Source: Shewanella seohaensis (GTDB taxonomy: Bacteria; Pseudomonadota; Gammaproteobacteria; Enterobacterales; Shewanellaceae). From it: a stretch of 64,000 bases of DNA. The position numbers and the translations under genes were made by a program. The notes under the pieces are model-generated. The model searched no databases. It was not told the DNA's origin and saw only the letters and a program-made list of their open reading frames with translations. Location: positions 620,001 to 684,000 of the forward strand of contig NZ_CP104900.1 of assembly GCF_025449215.1 (NCBI RefSeq). Reading direction: 5' to 3'. Shown piece by piece: positions 37,553 through 46,745 of the stretch (position 1 is its first letter; each line of letters begins with the position of its first letter).

Positions 37553-37873
37553 GTGTCATCGGTGAGAGGTTTTATGACTAAGCAGCTTATCATGGCAGTC
37601 GTTTGCCATTGTATCGCCGTGGGCATGGTCGCCTATGGCGCCTATGAGTTTTATCTTGAGCAACTGGCCGTTCCTGAGCTGACTCGCCTCTTTGCCGTCG
37701 CAGTATTTTTTATTGGCATGGGGCTCGACCCTAATATGTTTTTTACTCCCCTCAACCAAGTGATGAGTCAGGCCGAGGATAAATCACCTAAGGCAAAGTT
37801 ACAGACTGTGGTATTTAATCTGGGGGTTTTCTTGCTGATCTGTAGTTTTTTAATGGAATGGTTATACGACTGA
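37553..37873 (+). CDS. Small inner-membrane protein of unknown function
   Basis: 106 residues if started at GTG 37553, which has AGGAG at the right distance; ATG 37574 is an alternative. Three hydrophobic helices (VVCHCIAVGMVAYGAYEF, LFAVAVFFIGMGLDP, VVFNLGVFLLICSFLMEWLY). 27 bases after the previous gene on the same strand. No domain recognised. Confidence 0.7.
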   Translation: MSSVRGFMTKQLIMAVVCHCIAVGMVAYGAYEFYLEQLAVPELTRLFAVAVFFIGMGLDPNMFFTPLNQVMSQAEDKSPKAKLQTVVFNLGVFLLICSFLMEWLYD

Positions 37874-37910
37874 AGTCGTTAATCCACCCAAGAATTCAGA
37901 CATCAAAAAT

Positions 37911-37940
37911 GGCGTCGAGCTTAGCTTCGACGCCCTTTTT
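37911..37940. terminator. Bidirectional terminator between the small membrane gene and the AbgT transporter
   Basis: GGCGTCGA and TCGACGCC form the stem; Ts follow on the plus strand (CCTTTTT) and on the minus strand (ATTTTTG). Convergent genes end at 37873 and 37966. Confidence 0.85.
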
Positions 37941-37965
37941 GTTAGAGATGGAGGCAAGCCTCGGC

Positions 37966-39572
37966 TTAAGGTGTGTAGTAAGTGGCTGCGCCTGGCCCCA
38001 CTGGCAGACCAAAGCCAAACACCCACAGGAAGAAGAACGCCGTCCAGCCAACGAAAAACACTAAGGTGTACGGCAGCATAGTGGCGATAAGCGTGCCTAT
38101 GCCAAGGTTTTTCTGGTAACGGCAAGCCACGGCCAAAATCAGCCCGAAATAACTCATCATAGGCGTGACTAAGTTAGTCACTGAGTCGCCAATACGGTAG
38201 GCCGCTTGAATGGTTTCGGGCGCATAGCCGACTAACATCAGCATGGGCACAAAAATGGGGGCGGTAATGGCCCACTGAGCCGAGGCGCTACCCAGCATCA
38301 AGTTGATAAAGCCACAGATCATAATAAAAAACAGGAACAGGATTGGCCCAGTTAAGCCAATGGATTGCAGGGCATCGGCACCCAGCACGGCTAACACGGC
38401 GCCGAGATTACTCCAGTTAAAAAAGGCCACAAATTGCGCCGCAAAGAATACCAGCACGATATACAGCCCCATAGTGCTCATGCTGTGCGACATGGCATTG
38501 ATAACGTCTTTATCGTTTTTAATGCTGCCAACGACCTTGCCGTAGACAAAACCCGGGATAGCAAAACAGATAAAGATAAAGGCGACGATGCCTTTGAGGA
38601 AGGGCGAACCCGAGACCAGGCCGGTTTTAGGATCGCGCAGTGGCGCACCCTCTGGCACGACTGACAGCGCAAGGATTACCGCTAGCACCAGCATAGATAA
38701 TCCCGCCCACTTGAGGCCACGTTTTTCCAGCTCGGTGACATTGCCCATGGATTGGTGCACGGTTTCATCGGCATCATCGCCTTGATACTTGCCCAGTTTC
38801 GGCTCGACAATTTTCTCGGTCACAAAGGCGCCGAGGAAAGTGATCACAAAGGTCGAGACAAACATAAAGTACCAGTTAACCTCGGGGCCGACGTTGTAGT
38901 CGGGATCGATCATCCGCGCCGCCGCCTCAGTGATACCCGATAACAACGGATCGACAGTACCAAGCAATAGGTTAGCGCTGTATCCCCCTGATACCCCTGC
39001 AAATGCTGCGGCAAGCCCCGCCAGTGGGTGACGACCTAAGGAGTGGAAGATCATCGCCGCCATGGGGATTAATACCACATACCCAAGCTCTGCCGCCGTG
39101 TTCGACATAATGCCGGCAAATACGATAGTTAACGTCACCAAACGCTTCGACGCGCCCATAACGAGTGCACGCATCGCCGCGGATAACAGTCCCGAACGCT
39201 CGGCGATACCCACACCCAGTAGGGCGACCAACACAGTGCCTAAGGGCGTAAAGCCAGTGAAGTTAGTGACTAAGTTGGACACTATCATCCGCAAGCCTTC
39301 GGCATTCATCAGGCTGACCACATGGATAAGTCCATCGGCACCTCGGCCGTGGGCGCCCTCGGGGCGCGGATCGGTGACCGTTAATCCAAAGTAACCCGCA
39401 ATGCCTGATACCAATATCACGGCGACACAGAACAGGGCGAACAAGGTAATAGGATGGGGAGTAGGTTCCCTAAGCGTTCGACAATATTAAGAAAACGGAC
39501 AAACCAGCCGCGAGAACTCATGTCGTCGGCCTGTGGTGAATTGACGGGAATATCGTTGGATTTCGAGCTCAT
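37966..39572 (-). CDS. AbgT family transporter (one frameshift as read)
   Basis: The restored protein is about 535 residues with roughly 11-13 helices. The gene starts at 39572 (MSSKSNDIPVNSPQADD), and the frame breaks at the G-run 39456-39459; with one base added it reads LGNLLPHPITLFALFCVAVIL, the expected AbgT N-terminal helix. Hallmarks include GFTPLGTVLVALLGVGIAERSG and the SDSVTNLVTPMMSYFGLILA-like C-terminal segment (here GDSVTNLV). Family members carry p-aminobenzoyl-glutamate or act as proton-driven sulfonamide exporters; direction cannot be told here. Confidence 0.9.
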
Positions 39573-39785
39573 TCTCTTGCCTCTGTCGACCTTTGCTAGC
39601 GCATTCTTTACCCGGGAGCAGAATCGATGCGGCGTACTTGGCAGAGCTATGTCTGGCCCAAGTGGTTGGATTAACGCTAAGGTGAAAGTTAAAAAATTGG
39701 CCGAAAAGTATGATGCTTAAGCTTTAATTGAAACTTAAATGTTGCAACTGTGGTTGTGCGGCGGATTATGGGGGAAATGCGGGGT

Positions 39786-39850
39786 AAAAAAATGGACTCA
39801 CTAGGAGTCCAGTATTCACGAGCAAAAAGGTTGCTCTTAACGTTGTGCAT
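39786..39850 (-). ncRNA. Candidate small RNA with two hairpins
   Basis: On the minus strand a hairpin GAGCAA-ccttt-TTGCTC is followed by TGGACTC-actag-type stem GAGTCCA (39793-39811) and seven Us (39792-39786), a strong intrinsic terminator that belongs to no annotated gene. About 10 bases upstream of the presumed 5' end is TATAGT (39860-39855) with TTGGAT 15 bases before it, a plausible but short-spaced promoter. A terminated leader of the AbgT gene, which starts 214 bases further on, is the alternative. Confidence 0.35.
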
Positions 39851-40038
39851 ATACACTATAGCCTAGTTTTTCTGTATCCAAGCTGAATAATCTCGCTGGT
39901 CATTTTGTTGCTTAATGCTCTGACCAGAGTAGCTAAAGCTAATATTTCATTGCGTTAGCTATCGCTTTAGATGAAATTCTTGGCCATTTATGTTTAGCTG
40001 TACCCGTTGAGACTAAGAACAAACCCTAAGGATGGAAG
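39851..40038. promoter_or_regulatory. Structured intergenic region upstream of lemA
   Basis: Several overlapping inverted repeats lie between 39925 and 39985, including CTAAAGC/GCTTTAG and ATTTCAT/ATGAAAT. They could fold into a leader structure or hold operators for the lemA operon. No coding frame. Together with 39573-39785, which shows nothing recognisable, this fills the gap between the AbgT and lemA genes. Confidence 0.35.
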
Positions 40039-40605
40039 ATGGACAAACTGTTATTAGGATTAGCGCTGATTTTTATCGTCACCTACCTTTGGTACGTCAG
40101 CCTAGTCAAAAAGCGCAATACCGCCCTCGAAGCCCTGTCGGGAATCGATGTGCAGTTAGCCAAGCGTGCCGATCTTGTGCCCAATATCCTCAAAATCGCC
40201 AAGCGATTTATGGATCATGAAAAGTCATTACTCACTGAAATCACTGAGCTACGCACGCAATTAACCCGCAATTACAACAAGACAGATCCGAATGCGGTGA
40301 AAGAGCATATCGCGCAAGCCGAGAAGCTGAACGATAAAATGGGTGCCTTGATGGTGAGCGTTGAAAGCTATCCCGAGCTGAAGTCGGACAATACTATGCT
40401 CGAGGCGATGCAGACCTATAACGAGGTCGAAGCCCATATCTCCGCTGCCCGCCGTTTCTATAACTCGGCGGTGTCTGAGTTAAATACTGCCGTTGAGATT
40501 TTCCCTGGGTCGATTATTGCGTCGATGGCAAACATTAAGGTGATGCCATTCTACGAGGTGAATGAAGCCTCTAAAGCGCCGATAGACGCGGCGGATTATC
40601 TGTAA
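40039..40605 (+). CDS. lemA: LemA family protein
   Basis: 188 residues: an N-terminal membrane helix (LLLGLALIFIVTYLWYVSLV) then the LemA helical bundle with NTALEALSGIDVQLAKRADLVPN and YNEVEAHISAARRFYNSAVSELN, closely matching the family. The family has an outward-facing coiled bundle; function is unproven. First of three closely spaced genes with DUF3137 and a lytic transglycosylase, a grouping that points to envelope work. Confidence 0.93.
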   Translation: MDKLLLGLALIFIVTYLWYVSLVKKRNTALEALSGIDVQLAKRADLVPNILKIAKRFMDHEKSLLTEITELRTQLTRNYNKTDPNAVKEHIAQAEKLNDKMGALMVSVESYPELKSDNTMLEAMQTYNEVEAHISAARRFYNSAVSELNTAVEIFPGSIIASMANIKVMPFYEVNEASKAPIDAADYL

Positions 40606-40655
40606 TCCTTCGATATTTGCGGGGCCAAGATAGGCTCCGCAAACATATTAACTGA

Positions 40656-41684
40656 ATGAATATACTCACCTTTATCTTAGGTAGTCCCATCAAGGCTCAG
40701 CGGCAGGCGGCAAGATTGTCGGCCGACGCTTCGGATAGGGCGTCGCTGCAGGAGTACTACGATACCCAACTGGCGCCGCTCGCCGCCCGCTATGAAACTA
40801 AGCGCGTCAACAGCCTTAAGGCGACACGTAAACGTTTATATCTTAGTTTGGCGATAGTCGCAGGTCTCGTGTTGTTAGCGCTATTGGGGCATAGCCGTGG
40901 ACTCATGCTGTTTCCGCTGCCGTTGGTCGCAGTATTGGGATTAGGTTTTTGGAGTTTTACACCGACTCGGCAGTTTAAGCGGCAAGTACAGCAAGAAATT
41001 TATCCCATCATGTTTAAGTACTTTGGTGAGGATTTTATCTACAACCGCGAGATGCGCCTCGACATGAATCGCCTCAGTGCGGCTAAGGTGCTACCCAATC
41101 ACGATAAGGCGAGCTTTGGTGATTATATTCAAGGCCAATACAAGGGCATAGAGTTAGTCGTCAATGAGTTAACCTTGACCAAAGACGTGCGGGTGGAGGA
41201 GTGGGACGGCAATAAACGCCGAACCGTGACCCGCACCGAGACCCGTTTTCGCGGCACTGTGGTTGAGCTAAGTAGCCATAAGCAATTTGTTGGCCATACC
41301 GTGGTATTAAAGGATCGCGGCGGGCTGGCAAATTTCTTATCCGACAGCCACTCAGGGCTGCAAAGGGTGAAGCTTGAAGATCCCCTGTTCGAAAAAGAGT
41401 TTGATGTGTTTTCCACGGATCAAATCGAGTCGCGCTATTTGCTCAATACCGCCTTTATGGAGCGCTTGCAGCAATTGGCAAAATCCTTCGATGGGGATAT
41501 TCAATGCGCCTTCTTTCGCAATCGTTTGATCTTGTTTTTGCCTAATCGCCGTAGTCGTTTCCAGATGCAATCTATCTTCGACAGTGCTAACTTTTCGGCC
41601 GAATTTAGCCAGTTAAACCGTGAGATGAAGCAACTCTTTGCTATTATTGAAGTACTTAAACTAAACGAACACACGGGACTTTGA
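40656..41684 (+). CDS. DUF3137 family membrane protein
   Basis: 342 residues. Two adjacent hydrophobic helices (LYLSLAIVAGLVLLALLGH and LMLFPLPLVAVLGLGFWSF) near residues 55-105 separate a basic N-terminal part from a large soluble C-terminal domain. DUF3137 genes commonly follow lemA, as here (50 bases). The stop overlaps the transglycosylase start by one base (TGATG), so the two are translationally coupled. Biochemical role unknown. Confidence 0.85.
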   Translation: MNILTFILGSPIKAQRQAARLSADASDRASLQEYYDTQLAPLAARYETKRVNSLKATRKRLYLSLAIVAGLVLLALLGHSRGLMLFPLPLVAVLGLGFWSFTPTRQFKRQVQQEIYPIMFKYFGEDFIYNREMRLDMNRLSAAKVLPNHDKASFGDYIQGQYKGIELVVNELTLTKDVRVEEWDGNKRRTVTRTETRFRGTVVELSSHKQFVGHTVVLKDRGGLANFLSDSHSGLQRVKLEDPLFEKEFDVFSTDQIESRYLLNTAFMERLQQLAKSFDGDIQCAFFRNRLILFLPNRRSRFQMQSIFDSANFSAEFSQLNREMKQLFAIIEVLKLNEHTGL

Positions 41685-42403
41685 TGCCAGCAACGCATTC
41701 TTCGCCACTTTGCCTTAAGTCGATAGCCATCATGAGCCTTGGTTTGTGGTTGGCTTGGGGAAGTGTTGCGGCCGCGTTTGCCGATGAAGCCAAGCCTAAG
41801 CCCCGTATTGTGGCCCGTTATTCTGAAAGCGGTATTGTGAGTAACACTGGGCAAGAAAAAGTCAAAGTTTATCAATATCTACAGGCCAATGGTGTGACGG
41901 CTTTTACCGATAAAGCGCCGACCACCAATGAGTATCAAATCCTGCTCTATGACTGCTTTGCCTGTCGTCCTGACTCCAAAATTGACTGGAATGGTATTCG
42001 GCTGTTTACCCGCAATTACGATAGCTTGATCAGCCGTGCGGCTCATAAACATCAATTAGACCCTGCACTTATCCGCGCCGTGATCCACGCTGAATCGGCC
42101 TTTAATGCCAGAGCCTTGTCGCGTACTGGTGCAATGGGCCTGATGCAATTGATGCCCGAAACCGCCAAAGAGATGGGCGTGACCAATGCCTTTTTGCCGG
42201 AGGAGAATATTCTCGGCGGCAGTAAGTATTTGGCGCAAATGCTAAAACAGTTCAATGGTGATATTGCATTGGCCTGCGCAGCCTACAATGCGGGGCCAAC
42301 CACAGTGACCCAATACAACGGTATTCCTCCCTATCCAGAAACCCAAGCCTATGTGGAACGGGTGCAAATTCTGCTAAAACGTTACCGCAGCGCCAAAGTC
42401 TAG
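41684..42403 (+). CDS. Lytic transglycosylase, SLT domain
   Basis: 239 residues with a signal peptide (cleavage near AAAFA). The SLT domain covers about 110-225: HQLDPALIRAVIHAESAFNARALSRTGAMGLMQLMPETA holds the catalytic Glu in the ESAF motif, and ACAAYNAGP the second signature. It cleaves peptidoglycan in the periplasm to anhydro-muropeptides. A DUF4124-like stretch (KVYQYLQANGVTAFTDKAP) precedes it. Third gene of the lemA cluster. Confidence 0.92.
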   Translation: MPATHSSPLCLKSIAIMSLGLWLAWGSVAAAFADEAKPKPRIVARYSESGIVSNTGQEKVKVYQYLQANGVTAFTDKAPTTNEYQILLYDCFACRPDSKIDWNGIRLFTRNYDSLISRAAHKHQLDPALIRAVIHAESAFNARALSRTGAMGLMQLMPETAKEMGVTNAFLPEENILGGSKYLAQMLKQFNGDIALACAAYNAGPTTVTQYNGIPPYPETQAYVERVQILLKRYRSAKV

Positions 42404-42442
42404 CTGCTCTGCTGCATGCGGTGATGACGCAATAGGATTGGC

Positions 42443-43288
42443 TTATTCGCCGACTTCCCATTTAACGATGACATTGCCATCGGCTTGGCCTAAGTTTTTG
42501 CCGAGGTAATCGAGCATCTCAGTCGCGATTTCATCCAGTTGCCAAGGTGGGTTAATCACCCATAGTCCTGCGGCTGTCATGCCAAATTCATTGGAGTCCG
42601 GCTTGATTGCCTGCTCGATACGTAGCTGGCGCTTAATACCGCTACCTGCTAAGCGGGAAAGCATTTCTTCCGTCTGCGCGCGGTTGACTACGGGATACCA
42701 GAGCATAAATACGCCCGTGGCAAAGCGTTTGTGCGCCTTGATTAAGGTCTCGGCGACCGTTTGATAGTCGGTCTTAATCTCATAACTGGGGTCGACAAGT
42801 ACCAGTGCGCGGCGCTCTAGTGGCGGTACCGCAGCAATCAATCCTTTAAGGCCATCGCCCTTGATGACTTTTACTTGCTTATCCTGCTCGAAATACTCAT
42901 CCAGCAGCAGATGATCGGTACCGTGCAGCTCGTGCAGCAGCATACGATCCTTTGGCCCCAGCTCCATATCGATAATGGCGGGAGAACCTGGGTAAAAGTT
43001 GAGTTCTTCTGGATTGTCTTCGTTAAAGTGACGCACCGCATCTACATAATCCTGCAGGGATTTTGGCAGATCGGTTTTATTCCAAAGCTTAGCTACGCCT
43101 TCGAGGTATTCACCCGTCTTCTGAGCAAACTCATCCGTTAACGCATAACCGCCGGCACCCGCATGGGTATCGATATAGACCAAGGGTTTGTCTTTCTTAT
43201 GCATTAACTGCAAAGTTTGCAGCAAAATAGCGTGTTTCAGCACATCGGCATAATTGCCGGCGTGATAACCGTGGCGGTAACTTAACAT
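42443..43288 (-). CDS. rlmJ: 23S rRNA (adenine(2030)-N6)-methyltransferase
   Basis: 281 residues starting MLSYRHGYHAGNYADVLKH, the invariant N-terminus of RlmJ/YhiR. SAM-binding YIDTHAGAGGY and catalytic DPSYEIK are present. It methylates A2030 of 23S rRNA. Monocistronic, convergent with the transglycosylase gene. Confidence 0.95.
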   Translation of the reverse strand: MLSYRHGYHAGNYADVLKHAILLQTLQLMHKKDKPLVYIDTHAGAGGYALTDEFAQKTGEYLEGVAKLWNKTDLPKSLQDYVDAVRHFNEDNPEELNFYPGSPAIIDMELGPKDRMLLHELHGTDHLLLDEYFEQDKQVKVIKGDGLKGLIAAVPPLERRALVLVDPSYEIKTDYQTVAETLIKAHKRFATGVFMLWYPVVNRAQTEEMLSRLAGSGIKRQLRIEQAIKPDSNEFGMTAAGLWVINPPWQLDEIATEMLDYLGKNLGQADGNVIVKWEVGE

Positions 43289-43380
43289 GGAGGATCCTAG
43301 TTATTTGCAAACAATGCAAAGGGAGGCAAACGCATGTGGGCAATTATACCTAGGATGCCTTAAAGCGTAAAACGAATGCC

Positions 43381-45645
43381 TCAGTTAGCCGTTTTTTTCT
43401 GTGCTAACCAGTGGGTTGGGGTTTGCATTTGATAGGTTTTTAGCCACAACGAGGCTGGTGCAGGTTTGCCAAATAAGTAGCCTTGGAATTGTTCACACCC
43501 CAGTGCTGTGAGCTGTATCAATTGGGTTTCAGTTTCAATCCCCTCGGCAATAACATGCAGTTTTAAACTCTTTGCCAACAGAATTGCCGCGTTGACAATT
43601 TGCGTGTGGCGCTCGCTAATGCCGAGCTGGCTGACAAAGTAGCGATCAATTTTTATTGTATCGGCGCTTATGTCAATCAGCTGGCTCAAGGAAGCATGGC
43701 CTGTGCCGAAATCGTCGATCGCAATGGAAACGCCCATTCTCGCGAGTGTGTTTAAGCGTCTGCCAGTTTCTTTGTGGGTGGAAAACACTGAGGTTTCGGT
43801 GATTTCAATTTCTAAAATTGGAATGAGTTCTGGATGGTTAATATATGTCTGGATCAGTACCTTGAAGAATCGATCCGACAAAATATCTTGTCCCGATAGG
43901 TTGAAGGCAATCTTAGTCATAGGGACATTTTTGGGCCAAGCACGGATCAATTGAAGTAATTGCCTAAACACTTTAATGGCGAAAATCGCCTGCAACTGCG
44001 ATGACTCTATGATGGGGATAAAGGTGCTGGGCATGATCATACTGCCGTCTTTGTCGAACATTCTGGCGAGCGCTTCAAAGCTAATAATATGCCCATCTGC
44101 CAACACTTTTGGTTGCAGCCACATTTCCAGTCGGTTGTGTTTTAGCGCGTCGCGGATTTTGCTTTCTTGCGAGGATGCTTCAAGTAAATTGTTAATCAAG
44201 CCGACGTAATACACCATAACTGGGTTGGCTTGGGTGGTTTGTTTAATGGCAATCAAGCATTGCTCGGCGGCTTGCTGCGGAGCGGATTTATGGCCAGAAC
44301 TACAGCCAATGCGGCACTCTAAATGGTATTCAATCTGTTGTTCTTGCTTAAGTTTTAAACTTGTCGGAATGCGAAGACGTAATTGTGGTGCAAGCGTCTC
44401 TGGCGAGATGAGTGGCAGTTCGGTAAATTCCAGGGCAAAGGATGCACCTCTAAAACGATATATTTTGGCCTGATGGCCGAAGCGCTCTTTAAGCTCTAAG
44501 GCAAAAGCTTTGAGGATGGCATCTCCCACGCTGATGCCAAAGGCGGCATTAATTTGGCTTAGATTATCGATCTTAACTAGGGCGACTGTCATTTCCTGGT
44601 GGGCGGTACTTGGTGTCGGGTTATACCAGTGGTTCTCGTTGGGTAAGCCCGTAACTAAATCGTAAAAATGGGTACTGATATGGTGCTTTTTGAGCCGATT
44701 GAGTTCGAGCTCATGATTGGCTTGTGCCGTGATATCGTGGCAGTGAAACAGCAAGGTATCATGGTGCTCTAATGAGGCTTTTTGCAGTAGATACCGGCTG
44801 CCGCTGTTGTGCCTTAAACGGGTATGGAATGAGGCGGCCAACAAATTCGTACTGGTATCTTGGTCCACTTCAAAAATATCACACAGGCGAGTGCGATTAA
44901 GTGTGACATCTCCTGCGATTTGTTTTGCCGCATTATTCAAGTTGAGGATCACTCCATCTTCATTACAGAAGAAGGAGGCCGTGCCATTATTATCAAAGAT
45001 TTCAGCATATTGATCTAAAGAGCGTTGCAGCGCGTGTTGATGCTGGATCATTTGCTGCGCATGGACTTTCTGGGTTTTTAACAACCGCATGGCCGACAAC
45101 GGGATACAAATATTGAAAAACATAAACAACAGCCCGTTGAGGTAAGCGTGGGTCGCTGGCAGGCTAATATCTACATCGACAATAGGCGGGAGATTCTGGT
45201 TACGCAGTAGCAATAAGAAAGGCAGCACATTGAAGCACATCATCCAGAAGGCGACTTTTCTACCAAACAGGAAAAGCGCCATCAGCGGCAGCGTATACAG
45301 GAAGGTAATGCCCGCCTGCGACAAGGTAAAATCTGGAATAAACAACAGTATTGCCAAGCAGGCCGCGACCACCATGGCCAGCAAGCTGATTGAGCTCGCC
45401 AGCAAATACCGACGGGTAAACCATAATGCGAGAAATAAGACGGTTAAAAAACTGACCGTAATGCCAATAATAAAGCTGAGGTTGAGCTCATATGCGATCA
45501 ATGAGCTGTGCAGCACTATGCTGGTGGTCAGAATGGCACCACTTAGCAAAATAATCCGCAATAAACTGGTTTTTAATATGGTTCTATCGGGGTTTAAAAA
45601 GTCTTGCTCCCTGATAAACAAAAAACCTTTCAGCCAGTTAAGCAA
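43381..45645 (-). CDS. Membrane PAS-GGDEF-EAL protein, predicted c-di-GMP phosphodiesterase
   Basis: 754 residues. About six hydrophobic helices fill residues 25-195, followed by a PAS-like domain (about 205-310), a degenerate GGDEF domain and an EAL domain. In the GGDEF domain the active-site motif reads FRGASF instead of GGDEF, so cyclase activity is not expected. The EAL domain keeps SFEALARM, ITETSVF, IDDFGTG, KIDRYFV, AEGIET and QGYLFGKP, consistent with an active phosphodiesterase. The signal sensed by the membrane and PAS parts is unknown. Single gene. Confidence 0.92.
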   Translation of the reverse strand: MLNWLKGFLFIREQDFLNPDRTILKTSLLRIILLSGAILTTSIVLHSSLIAYELNLSFIIGITVSFLTVLFLALWFTRRYLLASSISLLAMVVAACLAILLFIPDFTLSQAGITFLYTLPLMALFLFGRKVAFWMMCFNVLPFLLLLRNQNLPPIVDVDISLPATHAYLNGLLFMFFNICIPLSAMRLLKTQKVHAQQMIQHQHALQRSLDQYAEIFDNNGTASFFCNEDGVILNLNNAAKQIAGDVTLNRTRLCDIFEVDQDTSTNLLAASFHTRLRHNSGSRYLLQKASLEHHDTLLFHCHDITAQANHELELNRLKKHHISTHFYDLVTGLPNENHWYNPTPSTAHQEMTVALVKIDNLSQINAAFGISVGDAILKAFALELKERFGHQAKIYRFRGASFALEFTELPLISPETLAPQLRLRIPTSLKLKQEQQIEYHLECRIGCSSGHKSAPQQAAEQCLIAIKQTTQANPVMVYYVGLINNLLEASSQESKIRDALKHNRLEMWLQPKVLADGHIISFEALARMFDKDGSMIMPSTFIPIIESSQLQAIFAIKVFRQLLQLIRAWPKNVPMTKIAFNLSGQDILSDRFFKVLIQTYINHPELIPILEIEITETSVFSTHKETGRRLNTLARMGVSIAIDDFGTGHASLSQLIDISADTIKIDRYFVSQLGISERHTQIVNAAILLAKSLKLHVIAEGIETETQLIQLTALGCEQFQGYLFGKPAPASLWLKTYQMQTPTHWLAQKKTAN

Positions 45646-45910
45646 AAAATGTCCTTATTCCGTATGGAAGTCGCAAGGTTGGCTAGGAACAAAACATATA
45701 ACACAAATCGCTAAACTGTTATATAAATAGATTTTTGCCTTTATCAATCAGTTAATTACACTGTGACTCATGTTTGAGTTTCCCTAAGGTGGCTTAGACA
45801 AATTGACTCATAGAATAATGAGCATTAACAAGATGATTGACCGAGTTACATATTCACGAAGCAGATTTTTAGGCATAATAGCCATCATTTTGTTGCTTTG
45901 AAGATAGCCT

Positions 45911-46656
45911 GTGACTCCGATTTTTTTAATCAGCAATTTCCAACTCTTGTGGACATTTGTGCCCGTTGGCAACTGATTTTTGATGCCGATGCGCCGTTTG
46001 AATTGCGTTTTGAATCAGACACCTTGACGCTACATAAGCGCGATGAGCCTAAGCTCGATGGCATAGTAGTGGATTTTGTGACTGGCGCGGTTGCCCATAG
46101 ACGCAAGTTTGGTGGCGGTCGTGGGCAGTCGATTGCTAAGGCTGTTGGGTTAAAGCAGGGCGTTACCCCAAAAGTGGTCGATGGTACTGCGGGCCTCGGT
46201 CGCGATGCTTTTGTGCTGGCAAGCTTAGGCTGCACCGTTACTATGGTAGAGCGCCATCCTGTGGTGGCCGCATTATTAGAAGACGGCCTGCGCCGCGCCT
46301 ATCAAGATGCCGAAATCGGCGACTGGATGCGTGAACGTATGCAGCTTTTCCATGGTTCTAGCCTCGAAGCACTCGCCAAATTGGAGCAAGAGGTTGATGT
46401 GGTCTACCTCGACCCTATGTACCCCCACCGCGACAAATCGGCCTTAGTAAAAAAGGAAATGCGAATATTCCAAACCTTAGTCGGCGCGGATCTCGACGCC
46501 GATGGTTTGCTCGCCCCAGCCATGGCCCTAGCCAGTAAGCGTGTAGTGGTGAAGCGCCCCGATTATGCCGAAGACCTCGCCGGCGTTAAGCCCAGCATGG
46601 TTATCGAAACGAAGAAAAACCGCTTCGATGTCTATGTAAAATCGGCAATGAAGTAA
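45911..46656 (+). CDS. rsmJ: 16S rRNA (guanine(1516)-N2)-methyltransferase (frameshift in first codons as read)
   Basis: About 248 residues. SAM-binding [19 protein letters not shown] and catalytic [21 protein letters not shown] identify RsmJ/YhiQ. As read, the body can only start at TTG 45898; but adding one T to the seven-T run 45921-45927 gives a start at GTG 45911 reading [21 protein letters not shown], which resembles the family N-terminus much better. It modifies G1516 of 16S rRNA. Confidence 0.93.
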
Positions 46657-46745
46657 CTATTTGGTGAGTCATGGTTTTGGTAATTTATTAAATGAGAGGT
46701 GTGAATAGGAGTGAAGTTCTCCTACCTACATTTTTACTTGATAGC

